Notes: generated by a model not told the origin, from the sequence alone. A DNA stretch of 64,000 nucleotides from Opitutaceae bacterium (GCA_017994935.1 JAGOJU010000002.1:62001-126000), one strand, 5' to 3'. Positions 49,056 to 58,117 are shown, counted from the stretch's first letter. Program-made: numbers and translations.

Positions 49056-49277
49056 ATGACAACCAATACTCGCACGTTCCTAAGGGATTTCGCTGCGTTC
49101 AAGGCGCAGGCGAGGAAGGGCGGCACGATTCGCGTCCAGGACAAGGAGGGCGAGTTCTTGTTTACGGCCATCCAGATCCGCAAATCACTTTTGGGCGCCG
49201 CCAAGGGAAAGATCGTCTGTCGTGACGACCTGACGGAGCCGACATTGGCCAAGGGCGGCTGGAAGCCCTCTCTTTAG
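49056..49277 (+). CDS. Phd-type antitoxin
   Basis: A 73-aa protein starting MTTNTRTFLRDFAAFKAQARKGGTIRVQDKEGEFLF, consistent with the Phd/YefM DNA-binding fold. The tail SLLGAAKGKIVCRDDLTEPTLAKGGWKPSL fits the toxin-neutralising segment of Phd partners of VapC. The ATG at 49056 is the natural start; the frame extends upstream through remnant DNA. Its stop overlaps the toxin GTG by one base. Confidence 0.8.
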   Translation: MTTNTRTFLRDFAAFKAQARKGGTIRVQDKEGEFLFTAIQIRKSLLGAAKGKIVCRDDLTEPTLAKGGWKPSL

Positions 49278-49675
49278 TGGCTCGACTCAAGTACGTTCTT
49301 GATACCCACGCTTTCCTGTGGGCTGCGACCGACGAGGACCGGCTGGGCGCGAAGGCGGCGCGTGCCATTGGCGTAACGCCTTATGAGCAGCTGGCGATTT
49401 CAGACATATCGCTTCAGGAGATCGGGCTGTTGCTCCATTCGGGAAGGATTGCCTTCAAAGGTGGCGCGCCCTCCGCTATTCTCGGCGCGCTGCTCGACTA
49501 TGTCGTCGTGCTGCCCATCAGCCTCGACGTAGCCTTCATGGCTCCCGCGCTGAGCATCCCGCATGGAGACCAGTTTGATCGCATCATAACCGCGACGGCC
49601 AAAGTGCATCGGGTACCCCTGATCACCAAGGACGCGAACATCACGGACGCCTCCGTCGTCACGACGCTTTGGTAG
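49277..49675 (+). CDS. PIN-domain toxin (VapC-like)
   Basis: A 132-aa PIN ribonuclease starting at a GTG that overlaps the antitoxin stop (TAGTG). Acidic residues are in place: LDTHAFLWA (Asp), DISLQEIGLL (Glu), HGDQFDRIITATA (Asp) and LITKDANI (Asp). It fits the Phd-VapC class of type II modules. It is unrelated in sequence detail to the PIN toxin at 10.9 kb. Confidence 0.87.
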   Translation: MARLKYVLDTHAFLWAATDEDRLGAKAARAIGVTPYEQLAISDISLQEIGLLLHSGRIAFKGGAPSAILGALLDYVVVLPISLDVAFMAPALSIPHGDQFDRIITATAKVHRVPLITKDANITDASVVTTLW

Positions 49676-49848
49676 TACCCTGTCTTAGTTGCAGTATTCT
49701 ACATGTGCCTTCGGGCTCGCCCTGCCGATGGTGCAGACTTAAAGCCACACCCCTGGCGCCCAACCTTGGGGCTTCGGCAGGCGCTCCTGCTGGAGGCTTG
49801 ACTCAAGCCGCCGGATCGGGGAAACGTAACCTTTTAACATTTCCAATC

Positions 49849-49950
49849 ATGGGTCGACAATCCAACAAGGTCATCAAGAGAAAACGGCGTCTCGCACGCA
49901 TCAAGCGCAGGAAAGAGGCTGCCAGGAAAACCGCGAAGGCCAAGAAGTAG
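49849..49950 (+). CDS. 33-aa highly basic peptide
   Basis: MGRQSNKVIKRKRRLARIKRRK followed by EAARKTAKAKK; well over a third of the residues are Lys or Arg. I recall near-identical short basic peptides in Opitutaceae but know no function. The composition suggests RNA or ribosome binding. It has its own strong terminator directly after the stop, so it is a separate, probably well-expressed transcript. Confidence 0.75.
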   Translation: MGRQSNKVIKRKRRLARIKRRKEAARKTAKAKK

Positions 49951-49958
49951 CCCCCTTT

Positions 49959-49986
49959 ACCGCGGCCCAAGTGCCGCGGTTTTTTT
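49959..49986 (+). terminator. Rho-independent terminator after the basic peptide
   Basis: Stem ACCGCGGC/GCCGCGGT with a six-base loop, followed by an uninterrupted run of T. Confidence 0.9.
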
Positions 49987-50065
49987 AGCGTGCGACGCAC
50001 GCACCCGCTTCCTGGGCGATGTGCGGGCAATTCCATTTCCGGGCACTTTGCCCGTCTCTGAAGCC

Positions 50066-51481
50066 ATGATCAAGGTCAGTCTCATTTCCCTCGGTTGCGC
50101 CAAGAATCTCGTCGACAGCGAAATCATGGTCGGACACCTGCACAAGGCAGGCATGACCGTCATTCCGGAGGCGGAGAAGGCGGATGTCGTCATCGTCAAC
50201 ACGTGCTCCTTCATCGATTCGTCAAAGGAGGAATCCATCGGTCATATTCTCGAGGTTCACCAGAACCGGGGCCTGCGCAAACGCCGCAAGGAACAGAAGC
50301 TGATTGTCGCCGGATGCATGTCACAACGTTTCTCCAAGGAACTGTCCGGAGAATTGTCACACGAGGTCGATGCCTTCATCGGCCTCGATCAGGTGACCAA
50401 GGTCGCGCCGATCATCGAGTCGATCTACGAAAAGGACCGAACGGCCAACCCCGCGCCTGAGAATTTTGTCACCCGGCACTCCACCTACATCCCGGACTAC
50501 GACACACCGCGGTTCCGGCTGACGCCCAGGCATTTTGCCTACATCAAGATCGCGGAAGGCTGCAATCACCCGTGCACCTTCTGCATCATCCCCCAGATCC
50601 GCGGGCGCCATCGCAGCCGCACCGTCGACAGCGTGGTGGCCGAGGCCAGGGGACTTGTCGCCGAAGGCGTGCGCGAACTCGATCTGATTTCCCAGGACAC
50701 CACCTTCTTCGGAATGGACACATGGGAGCAGCGCCCGAATCCACGCACGCCCGTCGATTCCTCGCGGGGGACTGCGCTGACGACCCTGCTGCACCAGCTG
50801 AATTCGATCGAGGGAGATTTCTGGATACGCCTGCTCTACACGCACCCAGCACACTGGAGCGACGAGCTCATTCGCACGATCGCGGAGTGTCCGAAGGTGG
50901 CGCGTTATATCGACATCCCGCTCCAGCACATCAGCAATCACATGCTGGGCCTGATGCAGCGCGAAACGAGCGGCGAGTACATACGCGACCTGATACGTCG
51001 CATACGCACGGGCATTCCCGGCATCGCGATTCGCACCACTTTTATCGTGGGATTCCCGGGGGAGACTGATGCGGATGTCGATGAACTGTGCGAATTCATC
51101 CGTGAGACCCGCTTTGAACGGCTCGGCGTGTTCCGCTACTCCCAGGAGGAGGGAACACGGGCCGCCAAGATGGAGGGTCAGATCCCCGCCAAGGTGAAGG
51201 AGGCGCGCTGGCACCGTGTCATGGCGCTCCAGAAGGAAATCGCCGCACAGGTCAGTGCCGCACAGGTTGGACGCAATCTCAAGGTGCTGGTCGAGGAACC
51301 CGGCGTCGCTCGTGGCGAGGCCGACGCGCCCGACATCGACGGCCGCGTCTATGTCCCACGCGAGCTGCCTGTGGGTGAATTCGCCAGCGTGAAGATCAAT
51401 GCCTGCCGCGATTACGATCTCCTGGCGCTCCCGGTCGGGCAGCAGCCCACCGCCTACAAGGTGGCGAAGCAGGCCCAGTAG
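50066..51481 (+). CDS. rimO: Ribosomal protein S12 methylthiotransferase
   Basis: A 471-aa radical-SAM enzyme that methylthiolates Asp of ribosomal protein uS12. The UPF0004 domain cysteines are Cys11, Cys47 and Cys84; the radical-SAM triad is Cys166, Cys170 and Cys173 in EGCNHPCTFCIIPQIRGRHRSR. A C-terminal TRAM domain follows. The start at 50066 (MIKVSLISLGCAKN) matches the family; an in-frame ATG 15 codons earlier is not conserved. Confidence 0.95.
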   Translation: MIKVSLISLGCAKNLVDSEIMVGHLHKAGMTVIPEAEKADVVIVNTCSFIDSSKEESIGHILEVHQNRGLRKRRKEQKLIVAGCMSQRFSKELSGELSHEVDAFIGLDQVTKVAPIIESIYEKDRTANPAPENFVTRHSTYIPDYDTPRFRLTPRHFAYIKIAEGCNHPCTFCIIPQIRGRHRSRTVDSVVAEARGLVAEGVRELDLISQDTTFFGMDTWEQRPNPRTPVDSSRGTALTTLLHQLNSIEGDFWIRLLYTHPAHWSDELIRTIAECPKVARYIDIPLQHISNHMLGLMQRETSGEYIRDLIRRIRTGIPGIAIRTTFIVGFPGETDADVDELCEFIRETRFERLGVFRYSQEEGTRAAKMEGQIPAKVKEARWHRVMALQKEIAAQVSAAQVGRNLKVLVEEPGVARGEADAPDIDGRVYVPRELPVGEFASVKINACRDYDLLALPVGQQPTAYKVAKQAQ

Positions 51482-51499
51482 CCGCGGTGGTGTTGTTCC

Positions 51500-51826
51500 A
51501 TGCGCCCAGCCCAGCTCAAGATCGGTTGGACAACGGTCGCCAACGCAAATGAGGCGGAGGCACTCGCCCGCGACCTCGTTTCGCGGGGTCTGGCTGTCTG
51601 CTGCCAGGTCGATGGGCCGGTTCAATCCGTCTACCGGTGGGAGGAAAAAATCGCATCGGCGCAGGAAGTCCGGCTTACGATCAAGTTCCTGTCTGACAAC
51701 CAATCGCGACTGGAGGCGGTCCTGCTCTCCCAGCACCCCTATGACACGCCCGAATGGGTGGTGGTCGACGTTACGGCTGTCAGTGAAAAGTACTTGTCAT
51801 GGGCGCGGTCCATGCCTCAGTCTTGA
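51500..51826 (+). CDS. cutA: CutA-like divalent-cation tolerance protein
   Basis: A 108-aa trimeric ferredoxin-like protein. It shows TTVANANEAEALARDLVSRGLAVCCQV, SVYRWEEKI and QHPYDTPEWVVVDV, all CutA hallmarks. It begins 18 bp after rimO and is probably co-transcribed. The physiological role of CutA is still debated (copper tolerance, signalling). Confidence 0.92.
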   Translation: MRPAQLKIGWTTVANANEAEALARDLVSRGLAVCCQVDGPVQSVYRWEEKIASAQEVRLTIKFLSDNQSRLEAVLLSQHPYDTPEWVVVDVTAVSEKYLSWARSMPQS

Positions 51827-51859
51827 CCTTTTCATTCGAATCAGACCTCCCTTAACGTC

Positions 51860-52015
51860 ATGTCACAGCACAAAAGTCTCCAAGGCGCCTCAGGTATCGT
51901 TGTGAAGCGCAATGTCCTCAAGCGCTTCGAGCGTGTGGACCTTCTCAGGAAGCGCGGCCAGTGGAAGGCGGGAGACCGCATTCTCGGTCTGAAGAAAACC
52001 AAGCCCGACGTCTGA
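51860..52015 (+). CDS. Verrucomicrobia/Chlamydia small basic protein
   Basis: A 51-aa basic protein, MSQHKSLQGASG then VVKRNVLKRFERVDLLRKRG and QWKAGDRILGLKKTKPDV. It fits the family described as the small basic protein of Verrucomicrobia and Chlamydiae (TIGR04137 as I remember it). The function is unknown; the composition suggests RNA binding. It has its own terminator and lies just ahead of a tRNA gene. Confidence 0.88.
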   Translation: MSQHKSLQGASGIVVKRNVLKRFERVDLLRKRGQWKAGDRILGLKKTKPDV

Positions 52016-52044
52016 TCCCGTACCCGCAGGCAAACCACCCTTTC

Positions 52045-52073
52045 AGGCAGGTCGAACATGACCTGCCTTTTTT
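52045..52073 (+). terminator. Rho-independent terminator after the small basic protein
   Basis: Stem AGGCAGGTC/GACCTGCCT with a six-base loop, then a T-run. Confidence 0.92.
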
Positions 52074-52193
52074 GTACCCTTTCAGCAGAGTCCCAATTTC
52101 CTCTCACCGGCTGCCGGACGCGGAATCCTGTCGCTACCCCGTTTCCCTACGCTTGACGAACGGGAGCAGGCCCATTTGTTTGGGCCACGCACT

Positions 52194-52268
52194 GCGGGCG
52201 TAGCACAATGGATAGTGTAGCGGTCTCCGAAGCCGTTGATGTGGGTTCGATTCCCGCCGCTCGCACCA
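52194..52268 (+). tRNA. tRNA-Arg (CCG)
   Basis: A complete cloverleaf: acceptor GCGGGCG pairs with CGCTCGC (one G-T), D-stem GCAC/GTGT, anticodon loop CTCCGAA with anticodon CCG, T-arm loop TTCGATT, and an encoded CCA end. It reads CGG codons. Confidence 0.95.
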
Positions 52269-52431
52269 GTTTCCGGGATGTGCCAGATCCGGGAGACTGC
52301 AATGACCTCCGGGGAGAGATATTCCAGCAAGGCCTGCCCGCTGGGCGGCGAATTCCTCCAGGGCGCGTTCGTGGATTGCGCTTTCGCTGTCATGTCCGGC
52401 TCCCTGTGATTCCAGACAATCAACGCCGCTG

Positions 52432-52611
52432 CGTATCGGTGACTGGAAGCAGGTCGCAAAAGGCACGGTCACTCCCTGGGAGCTCTATCGAATGGACCGT
52501 GACCGCTCGGAACTGCACGATCTTGCCGAGGCAGAGCCCAAGCGGGTCAGGGAGATGGCGGAGATTTGGGATGAATGGGCGCGGCGAACTCACGCAGTGC
52601 CCTGGCCATGA
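52432..52611 (+). pseudogene. Arylsulfatase C-terminal fragment
   Basis: About 59 residues ending at a TGA: RIGDWKQVAKGTVTPWELYRMDRDRSELHDLAEAEPKRVREMAEIWDEWARRTHAVPWP. This is the typical carboxy end of arylsulfatases of the CCPTR class. No active site precedes it in frame. It may be the other end of the fragment at 48460-48705. Confidence 0.85.
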
Positions 52612-52713
52612 TGGAAACCGCCCTATGGAGAATAGCTCGTTGATCCACCTGCAGCAGCACCAGGTCCTTGTCGGGGCTCGTCGATCCCGTCAGCTTTTCT
52701 AAACGAGCCATTC

Positions 52714-54069
52714 ATGAAACGTTTCAAACCGACAGAGTTCATCCCCGACGTCTGCCTCGGGATTTGCGCATTTCTCGTGTGCATGGGTTTCGCGGTGCAA
52801 ACTGTCGACGCCTCCAGACCAAACATCGTGCTGATCCTCACGGACGACATGGGTGTCGGCGATCTCGGAGTCTATGGGGGGAAACAGGTGCCGACGCCCA
52901 ACATCGACCGGCTGGCGAGGGAAGGCACACGATTCACCCAGTATTATTCCGCCTCTCCAATCTGCTCCCCCTCGCGCTGCGGGATCATCACCGGCATGTA
53001 CCCGGCACATTGGCGGATCACAAGTTACCTGCAGACCCGGAAAGGAAATGCCGCCTGCGAGATGGCCGATTTCCTGGACCCGACCGCACCTTCGTTGCCG
53101 CGGGTCTTGAAAGCAGGCGGATATGCGACCGCACATTTCGGAAAATGGCACCTGGGTGGCGGTCGTGATGTGCACGCTGCACCGAAGTTTGCCGCCTACG
53201 GCTACGACGAGAATGCGGGCACCTATGAAAGCCCCGAACCACATCCGGACCTGACGGCAAGCGACTGGATCTGGTCCGACAAGGATCGCGTCAAGCGCTG
53301 GAACAGAACCGCCTTTTTCGTGGACAAGACCCTGGACTTCCTTGATCGCCATCGCGGCACGCCGTGCTTTGTCAACCTGTGGCCGGATGATGTGCATACT
53401 CCGTGGGTTCCTGATGAAATTTCAGATCGCAAGGACCAGCCCGAAAACCTGCGCGGTGTCCTTGCGGAATACGACCATCAGATGGGTCGCCTGCTCCAAG
53501 GCCTGAAGGCACTTGGTCTCGAGGAGAATACGATCGTGATTTTCACGAGCGACAATGGAGCACTGCCGACGTTTGATGGAGCGCGCTCCGGAATCTATCG
53601 GGGGCACAAGCTGGCCCTGTGGGAAGGAGGCATTCGGATGCCTTTCATCATCCGTTGGCCCGGTCATGTGCCCGCCGGGCGCGTGGATGAACGGTCCGTC
53701 CTCTCGGCCGTGGACCTGTTCCCGACACTGTGCGCCATTGCCGGTGCAAAAATGCCGGAGGGCTTCTCCTTTGACGGCTTCGACGTGGCTGCTGCATTCG
53801 CCGGAAAACCCTGGAAACGCGAACACCCCCTCTACTGGGAATACGGGCGCAACAACAATTCCTTCAAGTTTGGTCCTGACAGGAGCCCCAATCTCGCCAT
53901 TCGCGCAGGAAACTGGAAGCTGTTGCGCAATGCGGATGGCACCCAGGTTCAGCTCTATGACGTCGTGAGTGACCCAGCGGAAAAGACCGATATCGCCGCG
54001 CAGCATCGCGAAATCGTGAGCGACCTCGGTGCAAAGCTGATGGCGTGGCGGGCATCCTGGCCGAAGTGA
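52714..54069 (+). CDS. Sulfatase (arylsulfatase, family S1)
   Basis: A 451-aa exported sulfatase. A hydrophobic signal segment (CLGICAFLVCMGFAVQTVDA) precedes NIVLILTDDMGVGDLGVYGG. The FGly motif is CSPSRCGIITG at Cys84. HFGKWHLGGG and VIFTSDNGALPTFDG complete the metal and substrate motifs. It stands alone next to a remnant of a different sulfatase and could be its functional replacement. Export and FGly activation in trans are expected. Confidence 0.92.
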   Translation: MKRFKPTEFIPDVCLGICAFLVCMGFAVQTVDASRPNIVLILTDDMGVGDLGVYGGKQVPTPNIDRLAREGTRFTQYYSASPICSPSRCGIITGMYPAHWRITSYLQTRKGNAACEMADFLDPTAPSLPRVLKAGGYATAHFGKWHLGGGRDVHAAPKFAAYGYDENAGTYESPEPHPDLTASDWIWSDKDRVKRWNRTAFFVDKTLDFLDRHRGTPCFVNLWPDDVHTPWVPDEISDRKDQPENLRGVLAEYDHQMGRLLQGLKALGLEENTIVIFTSDNGALPTFDGARSGIYRGHKLALWEGGIRMPFIIRWPGHVPAGRVDERSVLSAVDLFPTLCAIAGAKMPEGFSFDGFDVAAAFAGKPWKREHPLYWEYGRNNNSFKFGPDRSPNLAIRAGNWKLLRNADGTQVQLYDVVSDPAEKTDIAAQHREIVSDLGAKLMAWRASWPK

Positions 54070-54235
54070 TCGGGCGCTGAATCCAGAGGGGTGCCGCAAG
54101 AAGGCTCCACAATCTTTGGAAAGCCACGCCGACGGGTCACCAGGAACCAGAGGCTGCGGCGCCCTTCACTCGGTGTTCGTCAGGTCGCGCGGTCTGAGTT
54201 GGAGCCGCGCGCTGAGCCGTCAGCGGAGGCGGCAG

Positions 54236-54257
54236 AAAATGACATTTCTGTCATTTT
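54236..54257. promoter_or_regulatory. Perfect inverted repeat upstream of htrA
   Basis: Arms AAAATGACA and TGTCATTTT separated by TTTC, 56 bp before the htrA start, in an AT-rich pocket of GC-rich DNA. It looks like an operator. The downstream two-component regulator is one candidate binder. Confidence 0.55.
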
Positions 54258-54313
54258 GGCGAAAGACCTCAGAAATTTTCCCGTGAGATAGTGAGGTCCA
54301 TCTCGAACTCACC

Positions 54314-55831
54314 ATGAATACAAACTCCTCTCTCCGCCCGTTCCTGACCCGCCCGAAGGCCGTCATCGCTGCGGCAACACTCGCCCTCGCCGGCGTGATC
54401 GTCGGCGTTCAAGCCGCCTCGAACAACGCCAGCGCACGGGTCGAGGTCAAACGCGATTCCCAACCGATCGACCGCACCCAGCTCGAGCCCGCCAGCTTCT
54501 CCAAGGTCGTCAAACGTGTCTCGCCAAGCGTCGTGAAGATCACCACCGAGACCAAGGCCCGCCGTGTGGGAGCCACCGAAAGCGACGGAGAGGATTTCGA
54601 CAATCCCCTCTTCCGCCAGTTTTTTGGCGGCCGCAGTCCTGAAATGCAACGCCCCCCCCAGAGCGGCTTGGGCTCTGGTGTCATTATCAGCGAGGACGGC
54701 TACATCGCCACCAACAATCACGTCGTGCAGGATGCCGACACGCTGCGCGTCACTCTCAGCGACGGCCGTGAACTCACCGCCAAGGTGGTCGGCCGCGATC
54801 CGCAGACCGACATCGCGGTGATCAAGGTGGACGCCGCCAACCTTCCCGCCGTCACGCTTGCAGACAGCGACAAGGTCGAGGTGGGCGACCGGGTGCTCGC
54901 CCTCGGCAACCCTTTCGGCATCGGCGAAACCGTGACGACCGGAATCATCAGCGCCAAGGGACGCCGCCCTGGCCTGGGACTAGCCTATGAGGACTTCATC
55001 CAGACCGATGCCGCCATCAATCCCGGCAATTCAGGTGGCGCACTCGTCGACATCAACGGACGCCTCATTGGCATCAATACCGCCATCCTCAGCCGCAGCG
55101 GCGGATTCCAGGGCGTCGGACTGGCAGTGCCATCCAACCTGGTCGGCCATGTCACAGACAGCCTCGTCAAGACCGGCAAGGTCGTCCGTGGTTTTCTCGG
55201 TGTCGGCGCCCAGGATGTCACTCCCGCCCTGGCCGACTCACTCGGCTTGAGCAGTCACTCCGGTGCCCTCGTTTCCGACGTGCAGCCGAACAGTCCCGCC
55301 GCAAAGGCTGGGCTTCTCAGCGGCGATGTGATCACCGCCGTGAACGGGCAGTCAATCGATGACGCAAACAGACTCACTTTCACCGTCGGCGCGATCGCCC
55401 CGGGCACGAAGGTCACCCTCACCGTGCTGCGGGACGGGAAGTCCCAGGACATCAACGTGACCACCGGCGAGCGTCCCAAGAACGGACGCATGGGCCAGGG
55501 CTCACGCTCCGACAACGATTCCGCCAGCGCCTCCGACGTCGGCGTGCTCAATGGCGTGGCCGTCAGCGACCTCGACCAGGAATCACGTCGCACCATGAAT
55601 GTCCCCGGCCGCATCAAGGGCGCCCTGATCACAAATGTAGACCAGGATTCCGCCGCCGCCCGCGCGGGTCTTCGTCCCGGCGATGTCATTCTTGAAATCA
55701 ACCGTCAGCCCGTCGCCTCCGCCGAAGAAGCGGTCGACCTGAGTGAAAAGGCCGAGGGCAAGAAAACCCTGGTCAAGCTCTGGTCGCGCGGCAACACGGT
55801 CTTTGTCGTGGTCGACGAAAGCGGAAACTGA
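54314..55831 (+). CDS. Do/HtrA-family periplasmic serine protease
   Basis: A 505-aa DegP-like protease. After an uncleaved or signal-anchor segment (VIAAATLALAGVIVGVQAAS), the trypsin-like domain has His136 (TNNHVV), Asp166 (QTDIAVI) and Ser240 (NPGNSGG). Two PDZ domains follow (about 285-380 and 415-500; FLGVGAQDV and GALITNVDQDSAAARAGLRPGDVI). It degrades or refolds damaged envelope proteins. A terminator separates it from the two-component genes. Confidence 0.95.
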   Translation: MNTNSSLRPFLTRPKAVIAAATLALAGVIVGVQAASNNASARVEVKRDSQPIDRTQLEPASFSKVVKRVSPSVVKITTETKARRVGATESDGEDFDNPLFRQFFGGRSPEMQRPPQSGLGSGVIISEDGYIATNNHVVQDADTLRVTLSDGRELTAKVVGRDPQTDIAVIKVDAANLPAVTLADSDKVEVGDRVLALGNPFGIGETVTTGIISAKGRRPGLGLAYEDFIQTDAAINPGNSGGALVDINGRLIGINTAILSRSGGFQGVGLAVPSNLVGHVTDSLVKTGKVVRGFLGVGAQDVTPALADSLGLSSHSGALVSDVQPNSPAAKAGLLSGDVITAVNGQSIDDANRLTFTVGAIAPGTKVTLTVLRDGKSQDINVTTGERPKNGRMGQGSRSDNDSASASDVGVLNGVAVSDLDQESRRTMNVPGRIKGALITNVDQDSAAARAGLRPGDVILEINRQPVASAEEAVDLSEKAEGKKTLVKLWSRGNTVFVVVDESGN

Positions 55832-55868
55832 TCCGCCCCCTTTGGCAGCCCAGCGGAGTTTGGTTCAC

Positions 55869-55910
55869 CCGGCATCGCCTCCCCCGGTGGGAGCGGTGCC
55901 GGTTTTCTTT
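55869..55910 (+). terminator. Terminator after htrA
   Basis: An imperfect stem, CCGGCATCGCCTCCC against GGGAGCGGTGCCGG, is followed by TTTTCTTT. Confidence 0.8.
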
Positions 55911-55953
55911 CCGCCCTTTCCAACCGCGGGCTGCTCGCCCACACTGAACCCTG

Positions 55954-56625
55954 ATGAGAATCCTCGTCGTGGAAGATGATGCCAAGATAGCGTCGTTTGT
56001 CGTGCGCGGCCTGAAACAGGCGGCCTACGCGGTCGATCATGCTCCCGACGGCGACACCGCACTCATGCTCGCGCAATCGACAACCTACGACGCCGCGATC
56101 GTGGATGTCATGCTTCCCCGGCTTGACGGCCTGAGTCTCGTCCGCCGCCTGCGGGCCGCGCGAAACGTGCTGCCTGTGCTGTTTCTCAGCGCGCGAAGTT
56201 CGGTCGATGACCGGGTCAAGGGACTGCAAAGCGGCGGGGATGACTATCTCACCAAGCCTTTCGCGTTTTCCGAACTGCTGGCACGCGTGCAGGCGCTGAT
56301 ACGTCGCGCAACGCAGGCACCGGAGACGACACGCCTTGCGGCCGGCGACGTGACCCTCGACCTTGTGACCAGGGAGGTGACCTGCGCGGAGCAGCGCGTT
56401 GACCTGCAGCCGCGCGAGTTTGCGCTGCTGGCATTTCTGCTACGCCACGCCGGGCGCACCGTGAGCAAGGCGATGATTCTCGAACATGTCTGGGACTACA
56501 GCTTCGACCCCCAGACCAACGTCGTGGATGTCGTCATGCACCGTCTCCGCTCAAAGATCGATCCGGATCACACCCGGATAGAAACCGTGCGGAACGTGGG
56601 ATACCTGTTCCGCCACCATGCTTGA
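55954..56625 (+). CDS. OmpR/PhoB-family response regulator
   Basis: A 223-aa regulator. The receiver domain has the acidic pair in VVEDDA, phospho-acceptor Asp51 (AIVDVMLPRLDG) and Lys101 (LTKPF). The winged-helix DNA-binding domain includes LQPREFALLAFLLRHAGRTVSKAMILEHVWDYSFDPQTNVVDVVMHRLRSKID. It overlaps the sensor kinase gene by 8 bp, so they form one operon. The target is unknown; htrA upstream is a candidate. Confidence 0.95.
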   Translation: MRILVVEDDAKIASFVVRGLKQAAYAVDHAPDGDTALMLAQSTTYDAAIVDVMLPRLDGLSLVRRLRAARNVLPVLFLSARSSVDDRVKGLQSGGDDYLTKPFAFSELLARVQALIRRATQAPETTRLAAGDVTLDLVTREVTCAEQRVDLQPREFALLAFLLRHAGRTVSKAMILEHVWDYSFDPQTNVVDVVMHRLRSKIDPDHTRIETVRNVGYLFRHHA

Positions 56626-58048
56626 CCGTCTCCGCCAATCCCTCGCGCTGCGGCTGGCATTCCAATACGCACTGGTCTTTGCGGTCGGTACGGCGGTGCT
56701 CTTTTCCGCGCTTTATTTCTATCTGGCCGACGCGCTGGAGTCGCGGGAACGCGCCGCCGTCGAACGCAGGGCGGCCGTTCTTGCGGAAACGTACGAGCTC
56801 GGTGGCCTTTCCGCCCTGCGTGCCGACCTCACGCAGGATGCCTCGCCCGAGGTCCGCTCCTACTTTGTGCGACTCCTGGGGCCGGACAACGAAACCCTCT
56901 TTGCCTCCGTTCCGCCGGACTGGATTGAAACGTCCATTCAACAAGTGCCCCTGCCCTCCGTTCCCGGCCTGACCGCCACGCGCGAGATTCACACGGTCCG
57001 AATTCCCCAGTCTGCACTTCGTGACTACGCCATTGCATCGCGCCCCCTCGCGGCCGGGCGCCTCCTCCAGGTTGGCAGGAGCACCGACAGTCGCGCGGTG
57101 CTCCTTGCTCCCCTTCGACGCACCTTCCTGGCTCTCGGATCCGGTGCCATCGTCCTTTCGCTCCTCCTCGGAACGCTCCTTGCCTGGCGGGCGACACGAC
57201 CCCTGCGTGCCGTTTCCGAAACGACCAGGCGCATCATCGAAACCGGGGATCTGGCCGCCCGGGTTCCCGGTGCCGGCGGGCGGGGGGAACTCGCGGTGCT
57301 CGTGACCCAGCTCAATGCGCTGCTCACAAAAAACGCCGCACATGTCCAGGTCCTGCGGGACACGCTCGACAACCTCGCCCATGACCTGCGCACGCCGCTC
57401 ACGCGCCTGAGAGGAACGGCCGAACTCGCCTTGCACGATACGGGAAATGTGGAGGAGGCGCAGGCAGCGCTCGCAGACTGCATCAACGAATCGGATCGTG
57501 TGCTGCACCTGCTGGAAGCCCTGCTCGACGTCTCTGCCGCGGAGGCGGGTGCGCTCAAACTCAATCGCGACACCCTGGATGCACGTTCGCTCCTTGAACG
57601 CGCCGCCGATCTCTACTGCGAGGTTGCGGAGGAAAAGAGGATCACACTGTCGCTCAAGTTGCCGGAGACGCCCGTCGAGATCGATGCCGACGCGGTCCGA
57701 CTCGGACAGGCTCTCGGCAACCTGGTCGACAATGCACTGAAGTACACCCCCGCAGGCGGCACGGTCGTCCTCTCGGCCGAGGAGAAGGAGGATAGCGTGA
57801 TCCTCGCCGTTGACGATTCGGGTCCAGGTGTCGCTGAGGAGGAACGCGAGGCCATTTTCAGACGCCTCTACCGAAGCGACACCAGCCGTTCCCAACGCGG
57901 ACTCGGACTGGGTCTCAGCCTTGCGCGCGCCATGATCCAGGCACACGGAGGCACGATCAATGTGTCCCGCTCATCCCAAGGTGGAGCACGTTTTGCCGTT
58001 TTGCTGCGGCGCTCCGTCCGTCCGGCCGCGGCTTCGACGCCCGCGTAG
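56618..58048 (+). CDS. Sensor histidine kinase
   Basis: A 476-aa membrane kinase. TM1 is about residues 15-38, a periplasmic sensor of about 130 residues follows, then TM2 (about 170-190) and a HAMP domain. The phospho-acceptor is His255 in LAHDLRTPLTRLRG. ATP-binding boxes are N (GNLVDNALKYTP), G1 (VDDSGPGV) and G2 (GLGLGLSLARAM). It pairs with the upstream response regulator. The signal is unknown. Confidence 0.95.
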   Translation: MLDRLRQSLALRLAFQYALVFAVGTAVLFSALYFYLADALESRERAAVERRAAVLAETYELGGLSALRADLTQDASPEVRSYFVRLLGPDNETLFASVPPDWIETSIQQVPLPSVPGLTATREIHTVRIPQSALRDYAIASRPLAAGRLLQVGRSTDSRAVLLAPLRRTFLALGSGAIVLSLLLGTLLAWRATRPLRAVSETTRRIIETGDLAARVPGAGGRGELAVLVTQLNALLTKNAAHVQVLRDTLDNLAHDLRTPLTRLRGTAELALHDTGNVEEAQAALADCINESDRVLHLLEALLDVSAAEAGALKLNRDTLDARSLLERAADLYCEVAEEKRITLSLKLPETPVEIDADAVRLGQALGNLVDNALKYTPAGGTVVLSAEEKEDSVILAVDDSGPGVAEEEREAIFRRLYRSDTSRSQRGLGLGLSLARAMIQAHGGTINVSRSSQGGARFAVLLRRSVRPAAASTPA

Positions 58049-58117
58049 CCAGCTTCTGAAATCGTTGAAGCCTCCGGCTTGTCGCCGCTGGCTTTCTCCG
58101 ATGCGCTGGAGAGATCC

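Noticed and set aside
52134-52472. Minus-strand frame containing CERRESNPHQRLRRPLHYPLC
   Set aside because: It is the antisense of tRNA-Arg(CCG). RRESNPH-type proteins are a well-known spurious annotation over tRNA genes.
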